Assembly (NCBI GenBank): GCA_947650365.1
Contig: OX393553.1
Location: forward strand, 37,353,526 to 37,417,525
Direction: 5' to 3'
Source: Chamaelirium japonicum
Lineage: Eukaryota; Streptophyta; Magnoliopsida; Liliales; Melanthiaceae
Length of the DNA stretch: 64,000 nucleotides
A program made the position numbers and the translations under genes. Of this stretch, positions 1 through 10,466 are shown in pieces; position 1 is the first letter of the stretch, and every line of letters starts with the position of its first letter. The notes under the pieces were generated by a model. That model was not told where the DNA came from. It worked only from the letters and a program-made list of their open reading frames with translations, and searched no databases.

Positions 1-195
1 GAAATTGAAGTCGAGGATGATCAAGTCGCTCGCAAGGGGCGAGACTTCAGGAAGCGTCCATCCGACAAAGAGCCGACACGACCACCAGCCCGAGCGAACA
101 ACGCTCAAGCTAAAGAGAAGGAGTCCTCCAAAAAGCCGCGAAGGGCAGACGATAGACCCACCAAGCCTCGGAGAACAACCTTCACTAGCTGGAAC

Positions 196-1206
196 TTGCC
201 CATCGACATTATCCTTGAACAGATCCAGCACGAGAGCTATCTTAGAAGGCCAAACCCTCTTCAGCCTGGCACCAAGCAAACACAAGACAAGTCAGTCTAT
301 TGCAACTTTCATCGGTGCCACGGCCATTCTACCATTCGGTGCTTCAGTCTGAAGTACCACCTGGAAGACCTACAGGAGCAAGGCCATCTTCAGGATTTTA
401 AATCTGAGACAGGCAGGGCTGGCGGTCCACACCCTCCTCCTCCCCCTCCCCAAAGGGAGAAGGAGGGATGCTGGATTCGCTCGGTCACTTCTCAAGCAAC
501 TCTTATCTTAGTTCAAGCGAATGTTTACGGCATCCACGGCAACCTACATCATCAAACTCCAACTCGAAAGGAGGTTGAGCGGCAAGTACGACGTGTCCAT
601 CACGTTCGCACCCTCGCTCAAGTTGAAGACTCCTGGATAGAAAAGCCCATCAAAGGCCTCCCATGGCCGGCAATCATCTTTATCGATCAGGATCTCCACG
701 GAGTATGCACTCCTCACCGAGATCCTTTGGTCCTTCGACTCATGGTTGATGGGAGATCGGTCAACCGGATCCTCATTGATACTGGTAGCTCCATCGACAT
801 CATGTTCTCTGATTGCTTCAAACATCTCGGTCATAAGTACGAGAGTCTTGACGTAATCCCGACCATCATTACTGGCTTCAACGGAGAGCAGAGCATGACA
901 ATGGGCGAAGCAAAATTTACACTCGATCTCAGTAGCGATATGCGAGTGTCCGTCCATTTTGCTGTAGTTGAGGGGACATCAAACTACAATGCCATTCTAG
1001 GCAGGCCTTTCCTTCATCAGATCAATGTTGTCTCCTCCTCTAATCACCAACTCCTTAAATTCCCAACCGAAGAGGGCATCAGATGGATCCGAGGGAGTCA
1101 GCAAACGGGAAGATCATGCGAAGCGGCGGCTGCTCGAAATCAATCAATGCCCAAGGCTACGCCAGCAAAGCGTTCTGCTAGTGAAGCCGGTCCCTCGACC
1201 AGATAG
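196..1206 (+). mobile_element. gag end and aspartic protease region of the Tat element (fossil)
   Basis: This is an open stretch in one frame. It begins with the gag tail, a zinc-binding cluster of the type CNFHRCHGHSTIRC that Tat elements use in place of the usual zinc knuckle. A hinge rich in P and Q follows, then a retroviral-type aspartic protease with the DTGSS active-site motif and the downstream ILGRPFL motif. Proteases of this form process the Gag-Pol polyprotein in virus-like particles. The pol region begins just after it in a different frame, an arrangement common in Tat elements. Confidence 0.85.
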
Positions 1207-1224
1207 CAATCAAGGGAGCCCTCA

Positions 1225-4200
1225 ATGCCCGAGCCTGCATCTCTGGAATGGGAGGCTCCACCCTCAGTCGAAGAAATTGTTCGAGTTGACCTCGGCAATG
1301 GAAGTCCTCCTCGAGAGACTTTCATCGGCACTGGCCTGAACAGCAAAGAAGCGCAAGATATGGTTTCGTTCCTCAAATCTAACATAGATGTCTTCGCTTG
1401 GAGTTTTGAAGACATGCCCGGGATCAATCCGGACGACGCATGTCATCGGCTCACAATCAAAGAAGGGTCACACCCAGTCAAACAAAAGCCTCGAACCATC
1501 AGACCGGAGCGATGGATTGCAGTTCAAGAAGAAATTGACAAGTTACTTGCTGCTGGCTTCATCCGCGAAGTTGAGTATCCAACTTGGATCTCAAACATAG
1601 TCGCGGTCCCGAAGAAAAATGGGAAGATCAGAGTCTGCATCGACTTCACCAACCTCAACAAAGCTTGTCCCAAAGATCCGTTCCCCATGCCAAGGATAGA
1701 TAGACTCGTAGATGCCACCGCTGGGCACGAGCTACTATCCTTCATGGATGGATACTCGGACTACAATCAAATCCCCCTGCATCGGGATGATCAAGAGAAG
1801 ACATGCTTCGTGACGGATAGGGGTCTCTATTGCTACAACGTCATGCCCTTTGGCCTTAAAAATGCAGGATCAACCTACCAAAGGCTAGTCACAAAGATGT
1901 TCAAAGAACAGATCGGTCGCAACGTCGAAGTCTACGTTTATGATCTGCTTACCAAGAGCCTAACTCGAGCAGAACACCTCTCTGACCTCGCCGAAACATT
2001 CCAAATCCTGAGAAGATATCGCATGAAGTTGAATCCAGCCAAATGCGCTTTTGGAGTACAATCAGGAAAGTTTCTGGGTCACCTAGTAACCAGAAGGGGC
2101 ATCGAAGCAAATCCCGACCAAATCCGAGCAATACTCGACATGCCATCACCATCTAATCAGAAAGAAGTTCAGCGCCTCACGGGAAGGCTAGCAGCACTCA
2201 ATCGATTCGTATCCAAATCCTCCGACAAATGCAAGCCCTTCTTCGACAAACTCCGCAAGGCTGACACATCAGGATGGGACACGACTTGTGAACAAGCTTT
2301 CCAAAGCATCAAGTTCTATCTCACCCAATCCCCCATCCTGACAGCACCGTTGCTAGCGGAACCCCTGTGGCTCTATCTCGCAGTTATCGGTCAAGCCATC
2401 AGTGCAGTCTTGGTCAGCAGAAGGGATGCCATCGAACGTCCTGTCTACTATACCAGCCACACCCTCCTGCCGGCCGAAACTCGCTACTCGAAGATAGAAA
2501 AAACTATCTTGGCTCTACTGACGGCCTCCCGACGACTCCGCCCTTACTTCGTATCCCATTTGGTCACCGTTTCTTCTGAGCATCCTCTCAAAGACATACT
2601 CGACAAGACTGGTCGAGCTGGTCGAATGACCAAATGGGTAATTGAAATGAGTTCGCTTGGTATCCAATTCGAGCCTCGCATTTCTATCAAAGGGCAAGTC
2701 ATAGCCGACTTTCTAGCAGACTTCCCTGTGGAAGATTCTATCGCCCTTGAAGATGATCCTGAGATGCATCTCAACGACAAGGATGAGGAGTGCCTCAGTC
2801 CAGGCCCTGAGGCCCCTTGTCCGAGCTCAGAGGCTCCATCAGCGCCCGCATCACGATGGAAGCTCTATACCGATGGAGCTTCAAGTGCTATCGGTTCGGG
2901 AATTGGGATAGTTCTGATATCCCCCGAACTAGACCACCTGGAGAAAGCTATCCTCCTCGGGTTCAATGCCACCAACAATGAAGCCAAATACGAAGCTCTC
3001 GTCTCAGGATTGGAGACTGCTCGAGCACTGGGGGTAGAGCGCCTCGACGTTTATAGTGATTCCCAGTTGGTCATCAGACAGATCAATGGAGATTACGTAG
3101 CACGAGGTGAAATGATGCTGCATTATCTTGACCTCGTACAACACCTCAAGAGGCAGTTCGCAGACATCAAGTTCATCCAAAAACCAAGGGTAGATAATCG
3201 CGAAGCCGATGCCCTCGCCAACGTCGCTTCAGTATTGGGAGATCCAGTCAATCAACGTCAGATCAGCATCGAATACCAAGAGTTACCCAAGGCGAACCCT
3301 GAGCAACACGGTGTTATTGCCTCGGCAAGCGGAAGAAGGGGTTCGAGGCAGCCGATCTTCACTTATGCCTTAAGCGAAGATCAGTCAGATTGGAGATGGC
3401 CAATCCTCAACTTCTTCAAGCACAACAAAATGCCGGAGGACCCGATTCAAGCTAGACGATTTCGAAGGAAACTCCCTCTCTATCGCCTTGAAGGAGACGA
3501 TCTCTACTTCCAGTCCCACAGCGGAATCCTTCTCAAATGTATCAGCCTTGGACAAGTGGAGATGATATTGGCAGACATCCATGCCGGAGCTTGCGGTAAC
3601 CACTCTGGCGGCAGATCCCTCGAAGGGAAAGTCAAACTCCAAGGCTACTATTGGCCCACTATGGCCAAGGATGCACGACAGTTCATCCAGAAGTATGAAC
3701 CCTGCCAACGACACGCTCGATCAATCCATCTCCCTGCATCTGAGCTTCACCCTCTAACGAGTCCTTGGTCGTTCCATCAATGGGGGTTGGATTTCCTTGG
3801 CCCATTCCCACCTTCTCCCAGCAAGAAGAAGTACCTACTGTTGGCAACTGACTACTTTACTAAATGGGTCGAAGCTGTGCCTCTCTTCCGTGAAACAGAC
3901 GATGAAGTCATCAAATTCGTCAGGAAGAACATCTTCTCAAGATTCGGCACGCCCCAAGTGCTTATTGCTGACAATGGAGCACAATTCGACTCGGACAAAT
4001 TCTGAAACTTTTGCCAAGAATATGGGATCAAACTCTTCTATTCAACCCCGAGATACCCTCAGTGCAACGGTCAAGCGGAAGCCTCCAACCGAGCCATCCT
4101 TGGCATACTTAAGAAGAAGTTAGAAGACAAGAAACGACTTTGGGAGAAAATCCTTCCTGAAGTGCTGTGGGGGTATCAAACCACACCTCGACGATCGACC

Positions 4201-4626
4201 GGATTTTCACCCTTCCGTCTAACTTACGGGTCGGAAGCAGTTCTGCCAACCGAAGCCATATGCCCAACTATCAAGTCCCTCGCAATCGAACGACAGCTCA
4301 ACGAGGAACTTCGCATCAACGACCTCGACTGCGCAGACGAACTTCGTGATCAAGCAGCCGTACGCATCGCCAACTACCAACAAAAGATCAAGTCAGCTTT
4401 CGACCGAAAGGTTAGCAGAAGACAGTTCAGTGTCGGAGAACTTGTTCTAAGAGCGGTCTTCCCAAACACAAAGGAACATGGCAGTGGCAAGTTCGCTCCG
4501 AACTGGGAAGGACCATACATTGTCGAGTCGGCCGGAGGGAAAGGTTCGTACCGACTAGTGACGCCGGAAGGACAGCGGCTACCAAGAGCATGGAATGCAT
4601 CACATCTCAAGAAGTTTTATCAATGA
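1225..4626 (+). mobile_element. pol region of the Tat element: RT, RNase H, second RNase H, integrase (fossil, broken)
   Basis: The region carries recognisable blocks in order. Reverse transcriptase has motifs such as RVCIDFTNLNKACPKD and MPFGLKNAGSTYQR. A first RNase H follows, with a TRYSKIEK block. After a spacer rich in P, S and E comes a second RNase H of the archaeal/plant type (LYTDGASS, NNEAKYEAL, VYSDSQLV). Integrase has the zinc-binding H..C block, a DFLGPFP core segment and a C-terminal domain ending LPRAWNASHLKKFYQ. The second RNase H is the diagnostic feature of Tat. The frame is not continuous, so it is read as a fossil that makes no full product. Confidence 0.88.
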
Positions 4627-4708
4627 ATGTAATCTCCATCAAGCTATCAATGAAAAGGCTAACACTTTAGATTCAATGAGTTTATTAAATTCAACTTCAA
4701 CTCCTGTT

Positions 4709-5868
4709 CAATGCCACAGTTAGTTCGGTTCGCGTTGCGACACGGCCGACTAACCTGCAACAGTACAAAGCTACGTGTCCCGATACGTAGGTTCGACTGA
4801 AACGGCGCTTCGCCTAAGTCCAACCGATACAAGGGCACTACGCTGAGTACTCCGAATCATTGGCGTCGCACGTGCTCCCGTTGTCACGTAAGGACATATG
4901 CACTAGTGCATCGCCACAGTTAGTTCGGTTCGTGTTGCGACACGACCGGCTAACCTGCAACGGTACAAAGCTACGTGTCCCGATATGTAAGTTCGACTGA
5001 AACGGCGCTTCGCCTGAGTCCAACCGATACAAGGGCACTACGCTAAGTACTCCGAATCATTGGCGTTGCATATGCTCCCGTTGTCACGTAAGGACATATG
5101 CACTAGTGCCTCGCCACAGTTAGTTCGGTTCGTGCTGCGACACGGCCGGCTAACCTGCAACGGTACAAAGCTACGTGTCTCGATATGTAAGTTCGACTGA
5201 AACGGCGCTTCGCCTGAGTCCAACCGATACAAGGGCACTACGCTAAGTACTCCGAATCATTGGCGTTGCATCTGCTCCCGTTGTTACGTAAGGACATATG
5301 CACTAGTGCCTCGCCACAGTTAGTACGGTTCGTGTTGCGACACGGCCGGCTAACCTGCAACGGTACAAAGCTACGTGTCCCGATATGTAAGTTCGACTGA
5401 AACGGCGCTTCGCCGGAGTCCAACCGATACAAGGGCACTACGCTAAGTACTCCGAATCATTGGCGTCACACATGCTCCCGTTGTCACGTAAGGACACATG
5501 CATAAGTGCCTCGCCACAGTTAGTTCGATTCGCGTTGCGACACGGTCGACTAACCTGCAACGGTACAAAGCTACGTGCCCCGATACGTAGGTTCGACTGA
5601 AACGGCGCTTCGCCTAAGTCCAACCGATACAAGGGTGCTACGCTGAGTACTCTGAATCATTGACATCGCACATGCTCCCGTTGTCACGTAAGGATACATG
5701 CACTAGTGCCTCGCCACAGTTAGTTCGGTTCGCGTTGCGACACGGCCGACTAACCTGCAACGGTACAAAGCTACGTGCCCCGATACGTAGGTTCGACTGA
5801 AACGGCGCTTCGCCTAAGTCTAACCGATACAAAGGCACCACGCTGAGTACTCCGAATTCTTACCCCAT
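4709..5868 (+). repeat. 200-bp tandem array, about 6 copies, in the Tat 3' region
   Basis: The unit starting GCCACAGTTAGTTCGGTT recurs at about 4711, 4913, 5113, 5313, 5513 and 5713, a period of almost exactly 200 bp. Copies differ at scattered positions, for example CGATACGTAG versus CGATATGTAA. The array begins directly after the integrase stop and fills the start of the 3' non-coding region. Short minus-strand ORFs recur in register with the unit, but 200 is not a multiple of 3 and every copy closes its frame, so they are not taken as coding. Tandem arrays in this place are typical of Tat elements. Confidence 0.93.
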
Positions 5869-5884
5869 CGACCAATGAGTACAA

Positions 5885-6715
5885 GGTCCCGCCCTTGGCA
5901 TTCAAAGGCAAAGCTCGAGACGACGACGTCACCTTGGCCCAAGGTGACAGCCTTGGCATTCAAAAGCAAAGCTCAAGGCAAGCTTCACCCTCCTCGGCAC
6001 CTGCCAAAGACCGAGACGGTGACATTGCCTCGGCCCAAGGTGACATCCTTGGCATTCAAAAGCAAAGTCTGAGGCAGGCTTCACCGCCTCGGCACCTGAC
6101 GAAGCCCGAGACGTCAGCAACGTCTTGGCACGAGGCGACCTTCGCCTCGACACTCGAAGACAAAGTCCGAGACAGGCTTCACCGCCTCGGCACCGGACGA
6201 AGCTCGAGACGTCGGCACCGTCTCGGCCCGAGGCGACCTTCGTCTCGCCATTCGAAAACAAAGTCTGAGGCAAGCTTCACTGCCCCGGCACCTGACGAAG
6301 CCCGAGACATCGGCAATGACTCGGCCCGAGGCGACCTTCGCCTTGGCATTCGAAGACAAAGTCCGAGGCAAGCTTCACTGCCCCGGCACCTGACGAAGCC
6401 CGAGACATCGGCAACGACTCGGCCCGAGGCGACCTTCGCCTCAGCATTCGAGGACAAAGTCCGAGGCAGGCTTCACCGCCTTGGCACCTGACGAAGCCCG
6501 AGACGTCGGCATCGTCTCGGCCCGAGGCGACCTTCGCCTTGGCATTCGACAACGAAGTCCGAGGCAAAACTTTGCCACCTCGGCAGCCGACGAAACCCGA
6601 GACATTCGCACCATCTCAGCCCGAGGCGACCTCCATTTCGGCATTCAAAGACAAAGTCCGAGGCTGCCGTCGCCGCCTCGGTTCCCGACAAAGAATGCAC
6701 CGGTCAATACAACGA
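5885..6715 (+). repeat. 98-bp tandem array, about 8-9 copies, in the Tat 3' region
   Basis: A second, unrelated GC-rich array follows the 200-bp array. The unit includes GGCATTCGAAGACAAAGTC, a GAGGCAAGCTTCAC block, CTGACGAAGCCCGAGAC and CGGCCCGAGGCGACCTTCG. Starts are near 5897, 5955 (short), 6050, 6148, 6247, 6345, 6443, 6541 and 6640, so the later copies have a 98-99 bp period. Open frames run through it on both strands because the unit has few stops. They are repetitive and resemble no known protein. Confidence 0.9.
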
Positions 6716-6959
6716 CGAGCTTGACAGCCGACGCTGGACAACGCGGCCGCAGCCGCGTTGCCCGTCGTCGGGCAATACATCGACGAGCCCGACCGTCAAC
6801 TCCGAACAATATGCGTCGACAAGCTCGTTTGAGTTTGTTGGGTTACAAGGCAAGCACAAGAAGGCCAAAGCTATGCTTGGCTCGGCTTGTGTCGACTCCC
6901 TTCGGTCTCAACTGTGCAGCCCCTCCTCTTGGATTTTTGAGTAGGATGTGAAAGAGGGC

Positions 6960-7320
6960 TTGAGTGTGAGAGGGTGGCAAAAAAAAAAAAAAAAATGATG
7001 ATGAAGTATGACACTTGGGTTCAGTACATGCACAATGCAGCGGCCTGTTGTTCTTCCATCGTTGCAAGCAGGAGGTAGTGCCGCTCCATGAACCAAACCT
7101 TTTGCAAGACCCCCCCCCTCTTACAAGACCCCCCATCTTACAAGACCCCCCCCCTCTTGCAAGACCCCCCATCTTGCAAGACCCCCCCCCCCCCCCCCCC
7201 CCCCCCCCTTACAAGACCCCCCCTCTTGCAAGACCCCCCCCCCTCTTACAAGACCCCCCATCTTGCAAGACCCCCCCTCTTGCAAGACCCCCCCCTTGCA
7301 AGATCTCCCCTCAACACATA
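6960..7320 (+). repeat. Poly-A tract and C-run array with TCTTGCAAGA spacers (G4/i-motif prone)
   Basis: After an A17-type run near 6979-6995, the strand becomes an array of C6-C9 runs separated by the 10-bp palindrome TCTTGCAAGA or its variant TCTTACAAGA. The array runs from about 7105 to 7315 and includes an uninterrupted run of about 28 C near 7180-7208. The minus strand therefore has many closely spaced runs of six or more G. Such runs fit the pattern for G-quadruplexes, and the C strand fits i-motifs. Confidence 0.9.
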
Positions 7321-7374
7321 CACCAAAATAGACCCCCCCTCTTCCCCATCTCCGGCGACTCCTGCCACCTCCCG

Positions 7375-7690
7375 CCGCCCCATCACCACCACCATCACCA
7401 CCCACCTCCACCATCACCACCACTACCACCATCCCCACCACCACCACCACTACTACCACCATCCCCACCATCACCACCACCATGGCACCATCCCCACCAC
7501 CTCTACCATCACCATCACCCCCACCATCACCAGCACTACCACCACCCACCTCACCATCACCACCACCATCCCTACCATCATCCCCATTCACCATCACCAG
7601 CACTACCACCACCCACCTCACCATCACCACCACCATCCCCACCATCATCCCCATTCACCATCACCACCACCACCACCACCCGGCCACCGC
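7375..7690 (+). repeat. CACCAT/CACCAC minisatellite
   Basis: This is a low-complexity tract of CAC, CAT and CCC triplets. Longer internal duplications are visible: a segment containing CCATTCACCATCACCAGC recurs, and ACCACCCACCTCACCATCAC recurs near 7545 and 7611. Long open frames, His/Pro-rich on this strand and Gly/Val-rich on the other, follow only from the triplet composition. Confidence 0.9.
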
Positions 7691-8215
7691 CGCTACCCCC
7701 CCCCGGCGCCCGAGCCCCCTGCGCCGCCGCCGCCAGCCCCCTTCCCCGAGCCCGGCCGCCGCAGCCACCCCCCCCCCCCCCCCCCCCCCCCGCGCCCCCC
7801 CCCCCCGGCACCCGCGCCGCCGCTGCCCGTGCCCGGCCGCACTGCTGCGCCCCGCCGCCGCTGCCCGCGCCCGGCCGCCTCCGCTACCCGAGCCGCCGGC
7901 AACCCACCCCCCTGTATCACAGCCTGCAACCCGAGCCCCATTTTTTTGGGTTTTTCCCAAAACCCCCCCGACCCCAGTTTTTTTTCCCAAAACCCCCCCG
8001 GCCCCTGTTTTTTTTTCCCAAAACCCCCCCCGGCCCCAGTTTCTTTTCCCAAAACCCCCCCGCCCGTTTTTTACCCAATAACCCCCGCCCCCTGGTTTTT
8101 TGCCCAAAACACCCCACCCCGGGTTCTTTTGGCCAAAATACCCCGCCCCCGGGTTTTTTGCCCGAAACCTCCGCCCCCAGGGTCCCCCTGCCTAACCCCC
8201 ACCTGCGCAATCGCC
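7690..8215 (+). repeat. GC-rich low-complexity tract followed by a TTTTTCCCAAAACCCCCC array
   Basis: 7690-7915 is a CCG/GCC-rich tract with a run of about 20 C near 7770-7790. From about 7935 to 8170 a unit of the form TTTTTTCCCAAAACCCCCC is repeated roughly ten times with drift. The minus strand reads as repeated GGGGGGTTTTGGG, which again fits a G-quadruplex pattern. This is the fourth distinct array in the same retroelement 3' region. Confidence 0.85.
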
Positions 8216-8289
8216 CACCGGCGCCGGCCTTGTCCTGTGGATTCCCAATCAATCAAGTTCCCACCTGCCTAACTGGGAGGGGGTAACAC

Positions 8290-8835
8290 GCACCTGGTCG
8301 GCCCCATGCAACGGGTCGACAGACACACAGTAGTCGGCCTCGGACAGGGGGTCGGCAGACTGACGACGGTCGGTCCCGCGCAACGGGTCAGAAGACAGAC
8401 AATGGTCGGCCCCGTGCAACGGGTCGACAGATGCACAAAGTAGTCGGCCCCGGACAGGGGGTCGGCAGACTGACGACGGTCGGCCCCGCACAATGGGTCG
8501 GCAGACAGACGACGGCTTGTCCCACGTAACGGGTCAGCAAACAGACGATGGTCGGCCCCGTGCAATGGGTCGGCAGACACACAGTAGTCAACCCCGGACA
8601 GGGGGTCGGTAGACTGACGACGGTTTGTCCCACGCAATGGGTCAACAAACAGACGATGGTCGGCCCCGTGCAACGGGTCGGCAGACACACAGTAGTCAAC
8701 CTCGGACAGGGGGTCGGTAGACTGACGACGGTCGGCCCCGCACAACGGGTCAGCAGATAGACGATGGTCAGCCCCGTGCAACGGGTCGACAGACGCACAC
8801 CCGGCCGACGCCTGGTAGGGGGTCGGCGGGCCCAA
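8290..8835 (+). repeat. 108-bp compound tandem array just upstream of the 3' LTR
   Basis: Units begin GGTCGGCCCCGTGCAACGGG and contain ACAGACACACAGTAGTC, GGACAGGGGGTCGG and AGACTGACGACGG. Starts near 8298, 8404, 8550, 8658 and 8766 give a 106-108 bp period with one longer step. Each unit is itself built of smaller GGTCGGC..ACGGGTC sub-repeats of about 36 bp. Cys/Pro-rich antisense frames across it are a product of the repeat. Confidence 0.88.
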
Positions 8836-8917
8836 CAGCCAACCCCGGATAGAGGTTCGACAGGCGAGCGACCGGCTTTGCACCAGGAAATCCCAGCCAG
8901 CTAGGTTAACACCTATC

Positions 8918-8935
8918 TAGCTGGGAGGGGGTAAC
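8918..8935 (+). promoter_or_regulatory. Polypurine tract of the Tat element
   Basis: The purine-rich GCTGGGAGGGGGTAAC lies directly before the inferred LTR start TGTGGGTGCAAAATC. In LTR retrotransposons this tract primes plus-strand DNA synthesis. A near-identical tract, AACTGGGAGGGGGTAAC, occurs at about 8272-8288, upstream of the last tandem array. Confidence 0.65.
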
Positions 8936-9480
8936 TGTGGGTGCAAAATCTGGCTAACGCCCAACGGTGGGACCCACAACCCTGCTTGGGGCCCACGAGT
9001 CCAATGGTGGGACCCGTAGCCCTGCTTAGGGCCCACAAGTCCAATGGTGGGACCCGCAGCCCTGCCTGGGGCCCACTTACATTATCTAGGGTCTGGTAAA
9101 TCCCCCCGGTATTTACCAGACCCCAGATATTGCCAAGAAGATTCTTGGAATATTCTCCAAATAAACCAAACCTCTATAAATAGCAAACCCTGTAAATGAT
9201 TCCAGATCCGAAATTCCAGACCAGAAACCCACTTTCTGATTTCCAGAGCTCCCTGAGTTTTCTGGTTTTCAGACTCCTTTTCCACCCTCTGATTACTTGT
9301 AAGAAGCACTCCTCGGCCTGTCGAGAGTAGCTCTATTGTTTACTCAGAGATAGTGGATTCAAAGGTTGCGTCTTACCGCACGGAGACGTAGGCTTCGGCC
9401 GAACTTCGTCACTACATCCTGTGTCATCTCTTCCTCTACCTTTCTACCCTATAGTGCTTGTGTGACAGCCCAGCAAGTCA
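8936..9480 (+). repeat. 3' LTR of the Tat element (right edge approximate)
   Basis: The LTR is inferred to start TGTGGGTGCAAAATCTGG right after the purine tract. It contains three short direct repeats around TGGTGGGACCC..GCCTGCTTGGGGCCCAC (about 8963-9074) and a TATA box TATAAATA at 9175-9182. Pyrimidine-rich sequence follows, consistent with the transcribed R-U5 part. No partner LTR is in the window, so the right end near 9470-9490 is a guess and no target-site duplication can be checked. Confidence 0.6.
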
Positions 9481-9525
9481 CAACTCAGCGTTTCGAAGCG
9501 TGTCACATCCCGAAGGGTCAAACCT

Positions 9526-9948
9526 TCAATCGACTGTTGGAGGAGGGTCACGTACGACGGCCGAAATCCTCCCCCACAAGATCCGAGAGAAATAATTGCC
9601 GATCAGGGATGCATATCCGCCGAGTTGAGTGCGATTCATCTCCCCGTCGCTTCTTGATCTGCTCCCACCCTTCATGGCAGGCTTGGAGGCAGTGACCGGT
9701 GAATCCCTCAACGATGATTCACGTGGTTGAGAGATTGATATCGGGATGTATATGAGGCCAGGGCCGGAGAGGGGCGGCGTGCCAGAGGTGAAAGTGGTGA
9801 GCGGCGGGGTGCTGGAGGAGAAAGGGGTGAGCGGCGGGGTGCTGGAGGAGAAAGGGGTGGGCGAGCGGCTTTCAACGACGTCGAGACCGAGAGAGTGAGA
9901 GAGAGGGTTGAAAGATCGAGAGACATTGAGCGTGTTCGAGAGAGGCAA
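9526..9948 (-). other. Uncertain antisense ORF with a 30-bp internal repeat
   Basis: A 140-residue frame on the minus strand opens with ATG at 9948. Its N-terminal half is Ser/Pro/Thr-rich, with a repeated SSTPPLTPF-type unit that comes from three copies of a 30-bp DNA repeat (about 9793-9865). Its C-terminal half (GGYASLIGNYFSRILWGRIS) is less biased. Sequence upstream on that strand (9950-10200) is pyrimidine-rich, like a plant 5' leader. I recognise no family, and no splice partner was found. It may be a broken gene fragment or chance. Confidence 0.25.
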
Positions 9949-10281
9949 TCATGATTGACCTAAGATCAGGCGGATCAGACGGAGGTGGGGCCTAGGGGTA
10001 CCGAGGGCTCGAGAGGGGGCTTGGATCGGATGGATCATATCAGATCGGGAGGGGGGCTCAATCGGACGGGATTTGGGTAGGCGGATCAGATCGGTGGGGG
10101 AGAGAGGGAAAAATTTAACGACGAGAGGGGCGAGGGTCTCCGACTTTCGAGAGAGAGAGAGACAGAGAGAGATTTGGAAAGGAAGAGATCGACGGCTGTG
10201 ATGCTTGCTTCTTTTTGTCTAGTCAGCTTTTGGTGCCATATTGTCCTAGTCAGCACAAAAACCCCGTCCCTTGTTATATAG

Positions 10282-10285
<4 letters not shown>

Positions 10286-10365
<80 letters not shown>
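10286..10365 (+). repeat. (GA)n microsatellite
   Basis: An uninterrupted GA dinucleotide run of about 80 bp lies between the antisense ORF region and the first MULE-type MITE. Confidence 0.95.
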
Positions 10366-10369
<4 letters not shown>

Positions 10370-10466
10370 ATCAGTTATTAATTCGATGCAAGTGAAAATC
10401 AATCCCAGGTTTCAGGTACCAACCCCTCGAGACTTTACCAACTCACCTAGCTGGCAAAAAAAAGAA

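Larger units (their letters stand above)
1..9480 (+). mobile_element. Tat-lineage Ty3/gypsy LTR retrotransposon (fossil, 5' part outside window)
   Basis: The window opens inside the gag region of a large Ty3/gypsy element. Parts in order: gag C-terminal zinc-binding segment (about 290-410), protease (about 720-1080), reverse transcriptase (about 1480-2150), first RNase H (about 2340-2720), a second archaeal-type RNase H (about 2850-3220), integrase (about 3550-4600), a roughly 4.3-kb non-coding 3' region full of tandem arrays, a purine-rich tract and a 3' LTR. The gag CX2..HGH..C pattern, the second RNase H (motif LYTDGASS) and the long 3' region with tandem repeats are hallmarks of the Tat group (Ogre/Retand/RIRE2 kin). 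The element is broken, with about one or two breaks in pol. The 5' LTR lies outside the window, so no LTR divergence can be measured and its age is unknown. The right LTR boundary is approximate. Confidence 0.9.

Noticed and set aside
4838-5841. Series of near-identical minus-strand 64-67-residue ORFs
   Set aside because: They recur in register with the 200-bp tandem repeat and each closes at the next unit. They follow from repeat sequence, not selection for a protein.
7105-7315. CRISPR-like array (C-runs separated by regular palindromic spacers)
   Set aside because: Spacers are all the same sequence and repeats are homopolymers. The setting is a plant retrotransposon.
7015-8286. Long Pro/His-rich ORFs (over 390 codons) on the + strand
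   Set aside because: Pure low-complexity translation of C-run and CACCAT arrays. No start context, domain or family.
8269-8883. Cys/Pro/Asp-rich antisense ORFs of 136-204 residues
   Set aside because: Repeat-derived frames of the 108-bp array. Open in several frames at once.
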